Source: Cylicocyclus nassatus
Lineage: Eukaryota; Nematoda; Chromadorea; Rhabditida; Strongylidae
DNA length: 64,000 nucleotides
Direction of reading: 5' to 3'
NCBI GenBank assembly: GCA_958299035.1
Contig: CATQJL010000316.1
Coordinates: 15,036,347-15,100,346, forward strand
Of the stretch, positions 9,927 to 21,097 are shown one piece after another (the first letter of the stretch is position 1; every line of letters begins with the position of its first letter). The position numbers and the translations under genes are program-made. Below the pieces are notes generated by a model, which saw only the letters and a program-made list of their open reading frames with translations, was not told the origin of the DNA and did not search any database.

Positions 9927-12900
9927 CGATGGTTTCTGTGAGCGTAATCGGCTTCCTTCCTCAAATCTACTTTCAGAAATGTGTTTGAGATATTTCACTC
10001 TTTTTGCTAAAAAAACAATGTGGTACACAAAAAGTGGTTGTTTTTAGTACGTTCCCTTCGAGCACAAGGTCACAAACCATAATACGCAGTGTAGAGAAAT
10101 GCTTTTTAGGAAGGTGATGTGTAACAAGTATCTCTGTTGCAGTCTTCAAACATTCGTATTTTCATCCATAACAGAGACTGATTTATCACTCCCATCCAAA
10201 AACCTTTAAGATGCTTGAACCTGTATACATCACGAAGTGCACTTTGTAACCCACCTGCCCGTTAAGAATAGCAGACAGTTTGCGGTATTGTTTTTGTCGG
10301 TTGCATTGTTGATGTGATCAATAACGCTGTAAGGTACTAAAAAATAAATTTGAAGTAATTCTGGGGATTGCTCGCGGAATTGTCACAAAAGCTCACTTTT
10401 CACCACCAGGAGGAGAGGGATTGTCACCAGAAGTAAAAATATCTTCTGCCTTCATACTGAACTTTGAGAAATCAGCCACCATATCACCGAAAACGTCCCC
10501 AAATTTCATCGCTTCTTTCACATTACCGTAAGCCCAAAGGCCTGCACTTGAATTTGAGCTAGTGTCGATAATTTCTTTGCCAAGATTCTTGATTAATTTT
10601 TTCTGCTAAAGAAAAGATTTCATTTGTAGGTTTTTCAGAATTATACATGAAGCACATTTTCAAATGTCGAATGCTTAATAGTCTTTTCAGTACCTTAAAT
10701 GACTTGCTAGCGACATTGCTGTGTATAATATAGCTTACCTTGTCTAACTCATGAGTATGAGTTATCTTGAAATTTTCCAAGTCCGCTGCGAAGGCACAGT
10801 GTATATCAAATGAACCTGAAACTATCTACATACATTTACGTTAAAGAAAGTATACCGCCGGAAATAATACAAATCATGAATCAGTGCTAAATAAAGTAGA
10901 TTAGCACTTAGTAAGAGGTATCACTCATCAAATATCATTGCTGGTTGCATTGGATACAATTTCATTAGAAGGAACAAGTGACAGTTAATGACTTCTGTCA
11001 GGGACACTATACCTACAGCCCTTGATTCGTTTTCATCCAAAAGAAAATCCGCGAAAATTCAGGATAAGTTGTCTATTTATTTTTACTAGACATAGAAAGT
11101 ATTAGGTTGAAACGAAAGCTCTTGCCCATTTTGAAACAAAATTCGATCTCTCAAATCAACTCGAATCTATCATTTTTGTTTCCCAAAATTAGGAGAATTT
11201 TTGCGCTCCATTTATATGTCAAACAGTGATTCTAGAGCCTGCCGAAAACAGAACTTTCAAATATGGCCTCTCAGAGGTTAAGTTTTCGAGGTTAAGTCCA
11301 GAATCGAGCCTCAAAAAATCTGCAAAAAAATACCTGCCAACAATTGTTTATAAAATGCTGTGGTGAGCAATTGGCAAAATGCTGGCATGGGCAATTGTAT
11401 CAAGGTTTATTTACTATTAGCGATCAAGAAAAAGTATAGATTGTACGTAGATGTGTTGTTAGTCTCTTACTTCTTACGACTGGATATGATCCTGGAGAAT
11501 TTTCCTATAGTTGCTGAAAATCAAAAAGAAAAACCACAATAACTTTAGTAGTAACCAGTTAACAGCAAAAATCCTGAACAAATGCAAAAAAACTGTCTCA
11601 ACATTTTTGCATTTAGAAAAGTTTTAATAACATAATAAATAGTTTGTTAATCCTATGAAATCTCAACTGATATGCTTATGAAACATATGCACGAATTCTC
11701 AGTTATTGATCAGGTATTTGACGTACACTTGGTGTTGAATTCATAATCGCAGGACGGAGAATGATTTTGGAATTCATTTTGGATTTAAATCTATGGTAAA
11801 AGCGCACTCTGACGCATTACAAGCGGGGGGGATGAAAATAATTCAAATCTCAAATGTACCAACCTGGTGGCTTTGTCGTGGTTACGGGTTTTGTTGCATT
11901 GGTTGTGCTCTTAGCTGTTGTTGGAATCAAAGCAGATGTACTGCTCCGCGCAGTGGAATTATTCGTGAGAGTAGTTCTCGATGCATGAATCGTGGTAGTC
12001 GCTATTGTGCTGGCTCTCATGCTTGTTTTAGTAGTCGAAGTGTTCTTTGGACTTGAGGGACTGCTCGTAGTCATTCTGCTTCCAGTAGTCGTTGTACTCA
12101 CAGTAGTAGTACTTATTCCTTTGTATGAAAGGAGAACTATCAGGTTGTCCCATAAGTTCCGTCCGAATTTAAATGTTTCTCGATTTCTCTTTTAGCTTCC
12201 AGCGAATTTGGGGGAAAGTGTGTGTACAGTGTAGAGGGCTGCCAAAGCTTCAATGCTATATGTGTATAAGCTCGTAGCGGCTTGAAGTAAATTAGATTGA
12301 GTCAAAATGGAGAAGTCTCATATTCGTGCGATTATTTTCTACGAGCACCAGAAGGGCACCAAAGCGCAAGAGACGGCAACCAAGATCAACATCGCATTTG
12401 GGCCGGGCACTATTACCGATCACACCGTTCGTGTATGGTACAGACGCTTTGACAACGGAGAGACAAGTTTCGAAGATACACCACGCACCGGTCGACCTGT
12501 CACCTTCGATGATGACGCTTTACGACGCGAGCTGGACAAGCACCCGGATGCTTCTACGCGGGATTTGGAGAGGACGCTTGGAGCTTCTCATAGCGCCATA
12601 GATCGACACCTGCACTCCATTGGCTTTCGGAAAGTTCTGCCAAGATGGACGCCGCACGATTTGACCGAAAACGATCGTGCTGTACGAGTCAGCATTGCCC
12701 AAATTCTTCTCCTCCGTCCTCACAGAAAGGACTTTCTCGCCTCAATTGTTACTGGAGATGAATCCTGGGTGTACTACGAAAACACCACACGTCGCGCCTA
12801 TTGGACTCCCTTATGGGAAACACCGCCAGCGCAGCCGAAACCTGGGCTCCACCGTCGCAAGATTCTCCTCAGTGTTTTTTGGGACGCTGAAGGCATGCTG

Positions 12901-14550
12901 TTTTGGGAGTTACTCAGGCACAACCGCACGATCAACGCCGACATCTACGTGGAGCAGCTCCAAAAGTTAGCTGATACTGTAAAAAAAAGCGTCCAAAACC
13001 ATTGGAAGTCGCGCTCTTGCATGACAACGCGCGGCCTCACACGGCGAAGTCCACTCGCGATTTTCTGGAGAAGCTCGGATGGACAACGGTACCCCACCCG
13101 CCTTATAGCCCGGACCTTGCGCCGTCGGATTACCATCTTTTCCGAGCTTTGAAATTTTACCTGCGCGAGAAAAAATTCGAAGATTATGAAGCACTCAAAT
13201 CTGACCTTTCGACTTTTTTCAACTCACAGCCTCTCTCCTTCTGGAGCCGAGGCATTGAAAGCTTACCCACTAAGTGGCTTTCGGTCCTTGATAATAACGG
13301 TGAATATATCATTTACTAAGCAGTTGAATAAAAGAAGTAATTTAAAAAAAATACAAAGCGGTCAAATTCGGACGGAACTTATGGGACAACCTGATATGAA
13401 TAGAGTTGATTGAGTTATCTTCAACATTTTCGCTGAATCCTGTTTTTTTTGTTATCAATTTCTTGAAAAATCAAGTAAGCCTAGAGGTTTTGATAAAAAA
13501 AGTGGTAACCCTTTGGATGAGCAGCTGCAATCTATATCACACACTTCAAAAGACAAACTTGAGCTTTCCCAGAGGATCTGTTTGTTGTAAAAAAGGTCCT
13601 TCCGTGGATTATTAAAATCGGGAAGTTAGCTCCAAATCACCTGAAGACTGTGTCGTCGCAAAGGTTGGTGGAACTGTCTTGTAATTTTCTGAATGGCTAT
13701 GGATGAAAAGAAAAAAGGTATCAATTAAATAATCAAAAGCAGTCCTATAATTTCTAAAAGTTATTCGACGAAGTGCCTTCTGTAGATTTATGGAAAAACA
13801 CTATAATCGGAGGTAGCTTTTGTTAGACATGTTCCGTGACACATCAGCGCGCTGTTCCGTGCGGCTCCCCTGTAAGCAGCCCGGTCATTCTGCAGGTTTT
13901 TTTTTAAATTGTGAAATAACAGTGAAAAACGCGTTTTTGTAAGCATGATAAGATTGGAGCCACATAGATCAATAATTTGACAAAAGCAAGATGCCCCAAT
14001 TCCGGCAAAGATGCGGCAACAAAATTCTTCCCAACATAACGCCAAATGACAGTAAGGCAAACGGAAAACCAACATTCGTGCTAACTACCGTTTGGAGGTA
14101 CGGTTACATGGAATGAAAATGGAAAAATTGTTGAGTCACAGGGCAAAAATCAGTCTTAAGTTCAGAAAAGAGTGGCTTTTGCAAAAACTTCAAAAGCATG
14201 TACAATTATATCACTAAAAATTTCGAGCTCGAGTACGTTTCTCGGTAAAAGTTATTAACAATTTCATCAAATTCTTTAGAGTAAATCGTTGAAATCATAA
14301 AAAACACAACAATCTAACCTGAGCTTTTTGAACGTGTTATTGAAACAATTGCGATGATAATGACCACCGTGGTAACACCGATTAGAAAGGCAGCTGCAAA
14401 TACATCATATCTAAACCGACTTATGTAGATCACAAAACTAGGCTATAAACCTGCGTAACGTACGCCTTTTCCGACAAAAAAATCAGCTTGATCAAAAAAC
14501 TTCTCAAGAAGCTCTCGAGGCGACCGAGATGTTGAGCGCTTTCTCAACAT
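7143..14550 (-). CDS. Mucin-like VWA membrane protein, copy A (eight exons)
   Basis: Exons, in coding order: 14451-14550, 14319-14393, 11864-12124, 10739-10815, 10397-10605, 10255-10326, 8064-8137, 7143-7315. Phases agree at every junction and the sum is 1041 nt (346 residues plus stop). Residues 1-33 are basic (MLRKRSTSRSPRE); about 34-53 are a hydrophobic helix (FLIGVTTVVIIIAIVSIT); 59-145 are Ser/Thr-rich, a likely O-glycosylated stalk; about 146-346 form a VWA-like domain with strand IHCAFAAD, AGLWAYGN, NCLLFLTG, RIVIISLQ and helix FNESDIQAVYDEI. The metal-binding DxSxS motif is absent (D-L-E-N-F instead). Oddity: the acceptor before the stalk exon is AT, not AG (12125-12126); an AG six bases further in would keep the frame. 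Intron 2 holds a mariner, the intron before exon 7 a TTAA MITE. VWA assignment is from fold-level motifs, not a search. Confidence 0.7.
8548..9004. mobile_element. TTAA-flanked hairpin MITE (right-arm copy)
   Basis: Same element as 922-1378 in the other palindrome arm, with TTAA at 8548-8551 and 9001-9004. It sits in the intron between exons 6 and 7 of VWA copy A. The equivalent intron of copy B shows a single TTAA with matching flanks (accatctc before, ggtagaagc after), so insertion happened after the A/B split but before the palindrome formed or was homogenised. Confidence 0.85.
12140..13394 (+). mobile_element. mariner transposon, cecropia-like lineage
   Basis: Perfect 31-bp terminal inverted repeats at 12140-12170 and 13364-13394 beginning TCAGGTTGTCCCATAAGTTC, flanked by TA on both sides (12138-12139 and 13395-13396). 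Length 1,255 bp is normal for a full mariner. It encodes one transposase split by a frameshift. The host site is the intron before the stalk exon of VWA copy A; copy C shows the empty site with a single TA at 61469-61470. Perfect repeats suggest a fairly recent insertion. The transposase N-terminus resembles the Hsmar1/cecropia group, to which, as I recall, the hookworm element bandit also belongs. Confidence 0.95.
12307..13319 (+). pseudogene. mariner transposase, single frameshift
   Basis: The ATG at 12307 follows the left repeat by 136 bp. The first frame carries the paired helix-turn-helix DNA-binding region (about residues 1-110), the WTPHDLT linker motif (114-120) and the first catalytic aspartate in TGDESW (D151). 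The frame is lost at an A8 run (12981-12988); the reading resumes one base back and continues to the stop at 13317-13319, with the second and third aspartates in HDNARPH and SPDLAPSDYH, 34 residues apart, the D,D34D signature of mariner. One missing A in the run explains the break. The same run is also a possible minus-1 slippery site, so full-length product is not strictly ruled out. It nicks and joins transposon ends in the nucleus when intact. Confidence 0.9.
13397..14318. other. Intron of VWA copy A, with a possible cryptic exon
   Basis: Remaining part of the intron between the anchor exon and the stalk exon. On the minus strand 13641-13696 is bounded by catag and GTGATT and is matched by 61186-61241 (plus) in copy C. 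Read in one frame it is Thr/Pro-rich (PPTFATTQSS), like the stalk, but its 56-nt length does not fit the phase of the flanking exons. I left it out of the model. Confidence 0.4.
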
Positions 14551-14599
14551 TTGCTAGCTCCGGCCAATCGATCTGGAGCAAATCCAAGTTACTAATAAT

Positions 14600-16640
14600 T
14601 CGTGTATATTACGAATATGCTATTAAAAATAGATAGAATCTGTGGGGATTGATAAGCACATAGCGAAGTAACCGGAAAAAGTGACAACTGCTATCACGTA
14701 TGTATATGAAAATGACTCTTACCACACTCTATCACAGTAAACATGCCATGCTCCTCAAATGTTATGTCTATACGACCGAAGGCAAATGTTTTGGTAACAA
14801 CAATTTTTTTGACATTTCAACCATTTCTGTTGATTGAGAGATACAAAAGCTCGAATCTCACTTTGCAAAGGTGGCCTTTGAGTTATAACAGCAGTCTTGG
14901 ACAAGTAAGAGGCCAAATATTCTGACGTTTATCAATACTATTGAAAATATGATGTAAGATCTGATAACGTCCCCATCGGTACTAAAGGCACATCCATATA
15001 AACAGAGCTTGGCGGAAACAAAAATATGGAGCTAGTCCCGGATGCCAAATTTTTTCGGAGCTCCTCTCACATGTATTTATTGAAGATTTAAACGATGAAG
15101 AATTATGCGAAATACAAGGGTTTTGATGGGCTTGCTTTTGCAAGGCAAAAGCGAATTGAATTTTGATACGGACAAATTGGAGTGCTATTAAGGGGCCGTT
15201 CATAACAAGTGTCTCTATGTATGATGAGAGGCGTTTTTTCCAAGTCATACATTCCTTAAGAATTGATATGAGGCGGACGGCTCTGCTGATAGGAAAACTC
15301 ACATAGTTTTGTGGTAGGGATTTCTTAATTTTTTGTGAAAAACGCCTGTAAAAATTTTTTTTGTTGAATGTTACTACAAGGGATGAAGGCCCATGATGTC
15401 CTAGCGCCTGATCAAATCATTTTACCACTGAAAGGTGTCGGTTAATAATTCAAGTCTTATGTAATATAAAGCAATTAGATTTATGCAAAGTTAAGGCTTG
15501 TGCTTTGCTATTCCGGAAAAAGCAAGAATTGGGAACAGCTCTGTGAATGTGGTATATGAACAGCAAAGATAAGTCACACTTTCCGTTTTTTGCAAAGGAG
15601 GAATGAAAGCCCATAAAATTTGCGATGTCCATGTCATCGTTTTTATTTGGTATATTGCAGAGCAGAAAGACAGGGACGAGGCAAAGACGAAAAGAAAGAC
15701 AAAAGACAACAGAAGAAAGTAACCATTTCAAGGAATTGTTGAGATCACTGACTTACAAATCTACCTGAAAATCGAAACATAGTACTTACGGTCAATATCT
15801 AAGCAGTGCCACCTCAGTAGTCATAAAGAGGTATTTTGGAGCTGGATTGTCTGAAAAATACAGATATACCAGGGATTGCTAACTATTATTCCAAAGCTGT
15901 GGAAGATTTTGCGAATACATCCATGAAGTGTAAAATAGTTGCATTAGCCAAATCATAGCACTCATATAGAAAAAAGACCTATTTTTTTGCTCACTTTTCA
16001 TACTCATACTGCTATGTATCAGTTATTAAATGAGGTCTTTCGCAGCGATCTAGCTGACTCGAAAACGATATAATTTTACCAACAGTTTGGGTGATCGAAG
16101 CGTGAGCTTGAAAGAAAAAATTTGGATTTCAAAGACCCAATCAGCTTACGACATTCTACCAAGAGTAAAATTGATTATAAACTCAAATTCATACCTTGTC
16201 TCCACCGCACTGTCCTTGTGAGCCTGGAAAGTAAAGGCACCTTACTCAGAAAACTTTGTACAACGTACAGATTTTTGCAAACTATTTCGCTGCTTTGGAG
16301 CTAGAAGAATTTTTACACCGTGTGGTTCCAACAATTACAGCATATCTCAGCGTAACATTTTCGTACTTTATGAGCATACATAGTCGAGTATGAATTGTGT
16401 GCATTACTAGCACCACAACGACAGAGTTGCGTTATCCTACTTGAGAGATCAGAAGTTATTCTAGACGACCTTCAAAACAAGCCTCTCTCGCTTACTGCTT
16501 TGATTTTTAGGCACACATGTTATCATCAAGAATTTGTATTTGTAACTAATTCATTATGTTCGCCGTGAACCTCTACAAAGAGTTTGTGAATCAAATCTGA
16601 ACTGAGAAAAAAAAGAGATTGAGCAACAGCCCAGTAATTT
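14600..16640 (-). other. Upstream flank of VWA copy A, decayed match to block B
   Basis: Parts match 51720-53800 upstream of copy B (for example the acatgccatgctc stretch near 14742 and 51886). In block B one part (52862-53308) keeps a long open frame; here the matching stretch around 15900-16080 has several stops. No intact gene seen. It may be the 3' end of an upstream minus-strand gene that is broken here. Confidence 0.4.
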
Positions 16641-16733
16641 TAGTTGAAGTGCTTGTTTGAATTGGGATTAATGTTGGTGGAGCGTTTAATAAATGTTAAT
16701 CTCACAGCTTCACTCTTGATATGCTGGTTGCGT

Positions 16734-17151
16734 TTAAAGACAGTGTCTCACCAAAATCTAGTTGCCGAAATTTTTGCATTTTGCAAGCCTGTCGGACGCT
16801 GTCTAGCATTGTATGGGCTTATCGCACGAAATCCCCAAAAATTCCGTTTTCTGGAGGCCCCGCGGAAGCAACATGGACGAGCTATGCTTACCAACTTCAG
16901 CCTCAGCCACAGTGGCAGCAACAGAGCGGAGGTGGATGCCAAGTGGAGGAACATGTTCAAACGCGTAAGGGGGAGACCGAAGAAGTCGTCCGCGCGTAAC
17001 AAATCGCTTCCCGCGTACCACTTTCAGCGAATTTTTCTCAGCGTGGAGGGGTCAAATTGAGTGGTGCTTGTTGCAATGGCCTGTTTAGAGGTCCCTATGA
17101 TAGAATATGTGAAGATCCGCGCGGCCCAACTTTGATGAGACCTGCCTTTAA
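16734..17151. mobile_element. Divergent TTAA-flanked MITE
   Basis: TTAA at 16734-16737 and 17148-17151, with ends AGACAGTGTCTC and GAGACCTGCCT that resemble the AGGCAGTGTC ends of the other TTAA elements. Interior about 410 bp, GC-rich near 16860 and 16990. Terminal repeats are less perfect than in the other copies, so this is an older copy or a related subfamily. Confidence 0.5.
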
Positions 17152-17291
17152 AAAAGGATAAATTTGAACATGTTGGCAAACCAGCACTGCAGCAAGTTAA
17201 CCAGAGTTGAAGCGAGATTGAGCGCGCCAACCCGGAAGTTTTTAGAGTGGAACTAAGGGAGGAAGGGAAAGGGGACAGAAAGGGAAGCAGA

Positions 17292-18023
17292 TTAAGGGCC
17301 GCATGCACTAACATAACCGCGGGGAGGGGATCGCAGCTTAAAGGAAAGCTTCATATTTCAAAACTTCAGATACTTGGATTTCACGTTGAGTACCTATCCG
17401 TAAGTATTCCTACTATCCTTCACTATGAACATGTTGAATGGGAGCGAGAAGCTGCACAAACCGCATTTTCCAGCTTTTGTATGATCCCCGATGATCCCCG
17501 GCGCTTTTCTTTAAAGTCATTTTTCCTTCTCCGAAGTCAACGAAAAACTTCCAAAGTTGTGCAGATTATCTAACCCAACAATGCTAAGCATGTTGCTGAT
17601 AAGAACAAATGATGTTTTGAAGTCATGAAATTTTCGATGATTCACAGGTCGAAATTTGGGGTATACCGAAAAATACGATTTTTCAAAAATTCATTTGTTC
17701 TTATCAGCAACATGCTTAGCACTGTTGTGTTGGATGTTCAGTATAATTTTGGAAGGTTTTCATTAACTTCGGAGAAAGAAAAATGACTTTGAAGAATAGA
17801 TGTTCGTCCCCCAGGGATCATCAGGGGATCCTACAAAAAGCTGGGAAATGCGGCTTGTACAGCTTCTCGCTTCTGCTCAATATGTTTATAGTGAAGGATG
17901 GTGGGAGTACTTACGGGCAGGTAGACAGCGTGAAATCTAGATATTCAGAACTTCAGGATATGAAGCTTTCTTCTGAAGCTGCGATCCCCTCCCCAGCGGA
18001 AATGTTAGTGCATGTGGCCCTAA
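17292..18023. mobile_element. Foldback (hairpin) element
   Basis: Two arms of about 330 bp, 17292-17620 and about 17695-18023, are imperfect inverted repeats around a short spacer. Outer ends read AGGGCCGCATGCACTAACAT and its near reverse complement. No coding sequence. Class unknown; a long-arm MITE is the simplest reading. Confidence 0.75.
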
Positions 18024-18443
18024 GGGTGGGAAAACGTTCAAAAGACGAGAAAAATCTACGATTAAGAAACAAAAATGTGTGAAGCTATAGACGGGTTAGT
18101 TTTTTCCAATGGTTTCAAAATTTCCATTATATTCACAGTGACACATAACCTTTGTACAGGACTCGTTCAAGCTGGAATTCCCAGCTTTTGAATATCCAAA
18201 GAGCACCTTTCTTGTGCATGATTAGATCGTTGTAAAAACCGTAGATTTATGTACACATTACAAAGTGATATTCTTCCTTGATTTATTTATTTTATTTATT
18301 TATTACATAGGGTTACCCCTATGTGCAAAAACCGAACAACAAAAACAAAAACGTAACACAAAAAAACAATAAAACAACGCGTAACAATGATATGAAGAAA
18401 AAAGACCAGCCTGAGATATGAAAGATCAAACGCAGCTTTTTGA

Positions 18444-19854
18444 TTATAAGTAGCTCTTGATGTTTGTTTTGAAGGAAGATAGCTTAACCGTTAACATTCC
18501 GTTCCTTACCATATAATCAAGATCAGATAAAACCCGGCAAGTAAAAAAATTTGCTCTGATTTTGGACTTTGCTTTTGGTATCACTAGTTTCAAATGTTCA
18601 CCTCGTGTGTTAGACATTCTGATAGGAAGATAATCATTAACATTTAGTCTACATTCTCCGAACATGATTTTATGTGCCGTGATCAAATCAAACGTACGCC
18701 TTCTGTGGGCTAATGTCGGAAATTTGAGATTCAGATTACGCGTCCTTCTATCAGGGATCTGGTCATATACCAACCCAGTAGTTCTGATAAAGAGTTTTCG
18801 CGTGAAACTATTCTGAACCTTCTCAAGGTAATCGACTGTTTTGCGCAAATGAGGGCTGAAGATGACAGTACCATATTCAAGCATGGGCCTTATGAAAGTC
18901 TTATAAGCCTTCAGAAACACTTCAACCCTGTTGCAGGAAAGCGCTTTGAACAGGTTATAGACAGCTCTCATAGCCTTATCAGCAATGAGCTTACAATGTT
19001 CATCGAATTTGAGGTAGTTTCTGACTAGAAAACCCAAGTCACTTATTGACTCAACTGTTTCAAGATCTTTCCCTCCCAGGGAATAATGAAAGTTTTCCTT
19101 ATTTGGGCCTATATGAAGCACCTTGGTTTTCTCTAGGAAGATGGGCAATTCTCACTGCAGCGACCAGTTATAAACGCCATTCAACGCATTCTGCAGCAGT
19201 CTGTAACCACTATTATCCACAACAACTCCATACAGTTTAAAGTCATCGGCAAAAGCAGTGCAACACACCCCATAAGAAATTGGTACCCCCCTGCGGTACT
19301 CCACTATTCATTTTTCTAGGTCTGGAGAATGAGTTGTTTATTCGTACTGAAAAGGTTCTGTCAGTCAGAAAGGCTCTTATCCAAACATCAATCCGCGGAT
19401 GTATATACACAGCTTCAAGCTTTTGTAAGAGTTTACTATGGGAGACTTTATCAAATGCCTTAGCAAAATCTAGGTAAATAACATCCGTACTCAATCCGCT
19501 TTCAAAGTGCAGCGTCCATTTAAGAGAATGGAGCATAGCAGTAGTGGTAGACCCGCCTTTCTGGAAACCATGCTGCGCAGGGTCAACAATATTGTTATCC
19601 TCCAAATGCTTCACTATTCTTTTCTTAAGAATTTTTTCAACTAAACGCGCGAATATTAAAGTAATACTAATCGGTCTGAAGTTTTTTGGACAAGTATAGG
19701 GCTTTCTTTTGGGAGTTGGCGAAACAAAAGACGCTCTCCACCTCTCAGGAACTTCAGCTCTCATCATGCCCAAATTGAAAATGTATTCCAAAAGACCAGA
19801 AATAATATCTGCTACTGACCTGATAAATTGGAGTGGAAGGAAATCGGGAGTCAA
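18444..19854 (-). pseudogene. LINE reverse transcriptase (degraded)
   Basis: The stretch 19854-19243 encodes the fingers and palm: PKNFRPISIT, QHGFQKGGST, YLDFAKAFDKVSH with the first catalytic aspartate, and SGVPQGG. Then roughly 15 residues expected before the catalytic loop are missing and the frame shifts; FADD follows near 19255. A TGA near 19151 interrupts the frame before the stretch 19148-18444, which encodes the usual downstream region (KTKVLHIGPNK, DLGFLVRNYLKFDEH, RPMLEYGTVIFSPH). Another frameshift at about 19853 separates it from the upstream linker. Family: CR1/Jockey superfamily by motif, not by search. Confidence 0.85.
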
Positions 19855-20083
19855 AGAGGTGACTTAGGCCGCTTCATCAAAAATTTGTAAATTTCCTCTT
19901 TGTAGAACAACCACACCCCTTCATTCATGGTACTAAAATTTGTCGTAACCGTAACATGATTTTTCCCGCTTTCATTCTGAAATGCATTCTCAGAAACATT
20001 AGACAAACATTCCGCTTTTTTTGCATAAGCCGTGATGATTGTACCATTATCAGTACGTAGAATCCCAAGCATACTTTTTTTTC

Positions 20084-20500
20084 TTAAAGGCAGCGTCTCG
20101 GCAGATTTTGCGTTTCCATCTTTTTGCATGTTTTGGGCCTTCTCGACCCGCAGATCCCAAATCTGAACTTTAAAAGGGGTGAAAAGGCCTTTTGGGGCGT
20201 TTTTTTCAATTTCCAAAAGGCAGCTCGGACGAGAATTTCAAAGGAAAGACGGGAGGCCCTGGCGCAAAGACCCGCTGCCTGTTTGAGGGGTCCCGCGCCG
20301 TCTAGCGCAGAATACTCATCCGAACAAGGTGTTAGGGGAGCGAAAGAAGGAAGGGGAGCGGCGCTTGGGCCGCCCCCCCCCCCTGGCTTGCAGAGTTCAC
20401 ATTTTCGGCGCGGAGTTGCTGTTTTGGTTTACTTGGAGGGCTCCCTATCCATCTGTGTCAAAATCTGAGGTAGATCAATCTGCCGAGCCGCTGCCTTTAA
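20084..20500. mobile_element. TTAA-flanked MITE nested in the LINE
   Basis: TTAA at 20084-20087 and 20497-20500; ends AGGCAGCGTCTCGGCAGATT and, in reverse, the near-identical AGGCAGCGGCTCGGCAGATT. Centre is GC-rich with a run of C near 20374. On the minus strand the LINE frame reads ...RMVQGL before the insertion and KKSMLGIL after it, continuous once one TTAA and the element are removed. It shares its end sequence with 922-1378 and 25428-25874. Confidence 0.85.
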
Positions 20501-21097
20501 GCCTTGAACCATTCTGAAAAAGAGTGACTTGTTACCACTATGTATGACTTTTCTTTCCACGGAAGAGTTATACTTTTGTAAGCCTTTTCTGAATTTAGCG
20601 TCCAGTTTAGTATAAACAGCCTTTTGCTCAACCCCACTATTCTCAACTAAATTACAAGCTCGTTGTCTTCTTCTGTCAAGCGTACGCAAGTGCCTTGGCA
20701 TGTAATATCTTGTCATGGGAACTGAAGTCAACGGAACATGAAAATCGATACAATGGTGCAGTATAAGTAAAAACGTTTCATATTTTGATCGACTGAGCTT
20801 ACCCTGCCGAAAGACCCATATCAGTCCACCCCAAGCAGATATTCGTGAAAACCCTGCATGTTAGCATGTTCAAAATCCCTACGTTTGACGACGCATGCAT
20901 TATGAACATTGAGGGCATTTATAGAAAACCTGATCGCCGAGTGATCACTAGTACCCAAAGGTACTCTTACTTACTTTGACCTCACTTAGTAAACTATTGT
21001 CATTTGTGAGGATGAGATCAAGTATATTATTTCCTAAGGTACTATCATCCACTATAAGCCCATACAGTTTGCACATTTTTAGAAAACTCCTTGCCGT

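Noticed and set aside
11992..12195. Val/Leu-rich plus-strand frame (also 61468-61758 minus and 50664-51050 plus)
   Set aside because: Antisense shadow of the Thr/Ser-rich stalk exons; ACN and TCN codons read backward give Val, Leu and Arg codons.
16644..17060. 138-codon plus-strand frame and overlapping minus frames
   Set aside because: Inside a TTAA-flanked MITE; basic composition follows its GC-rich centre.
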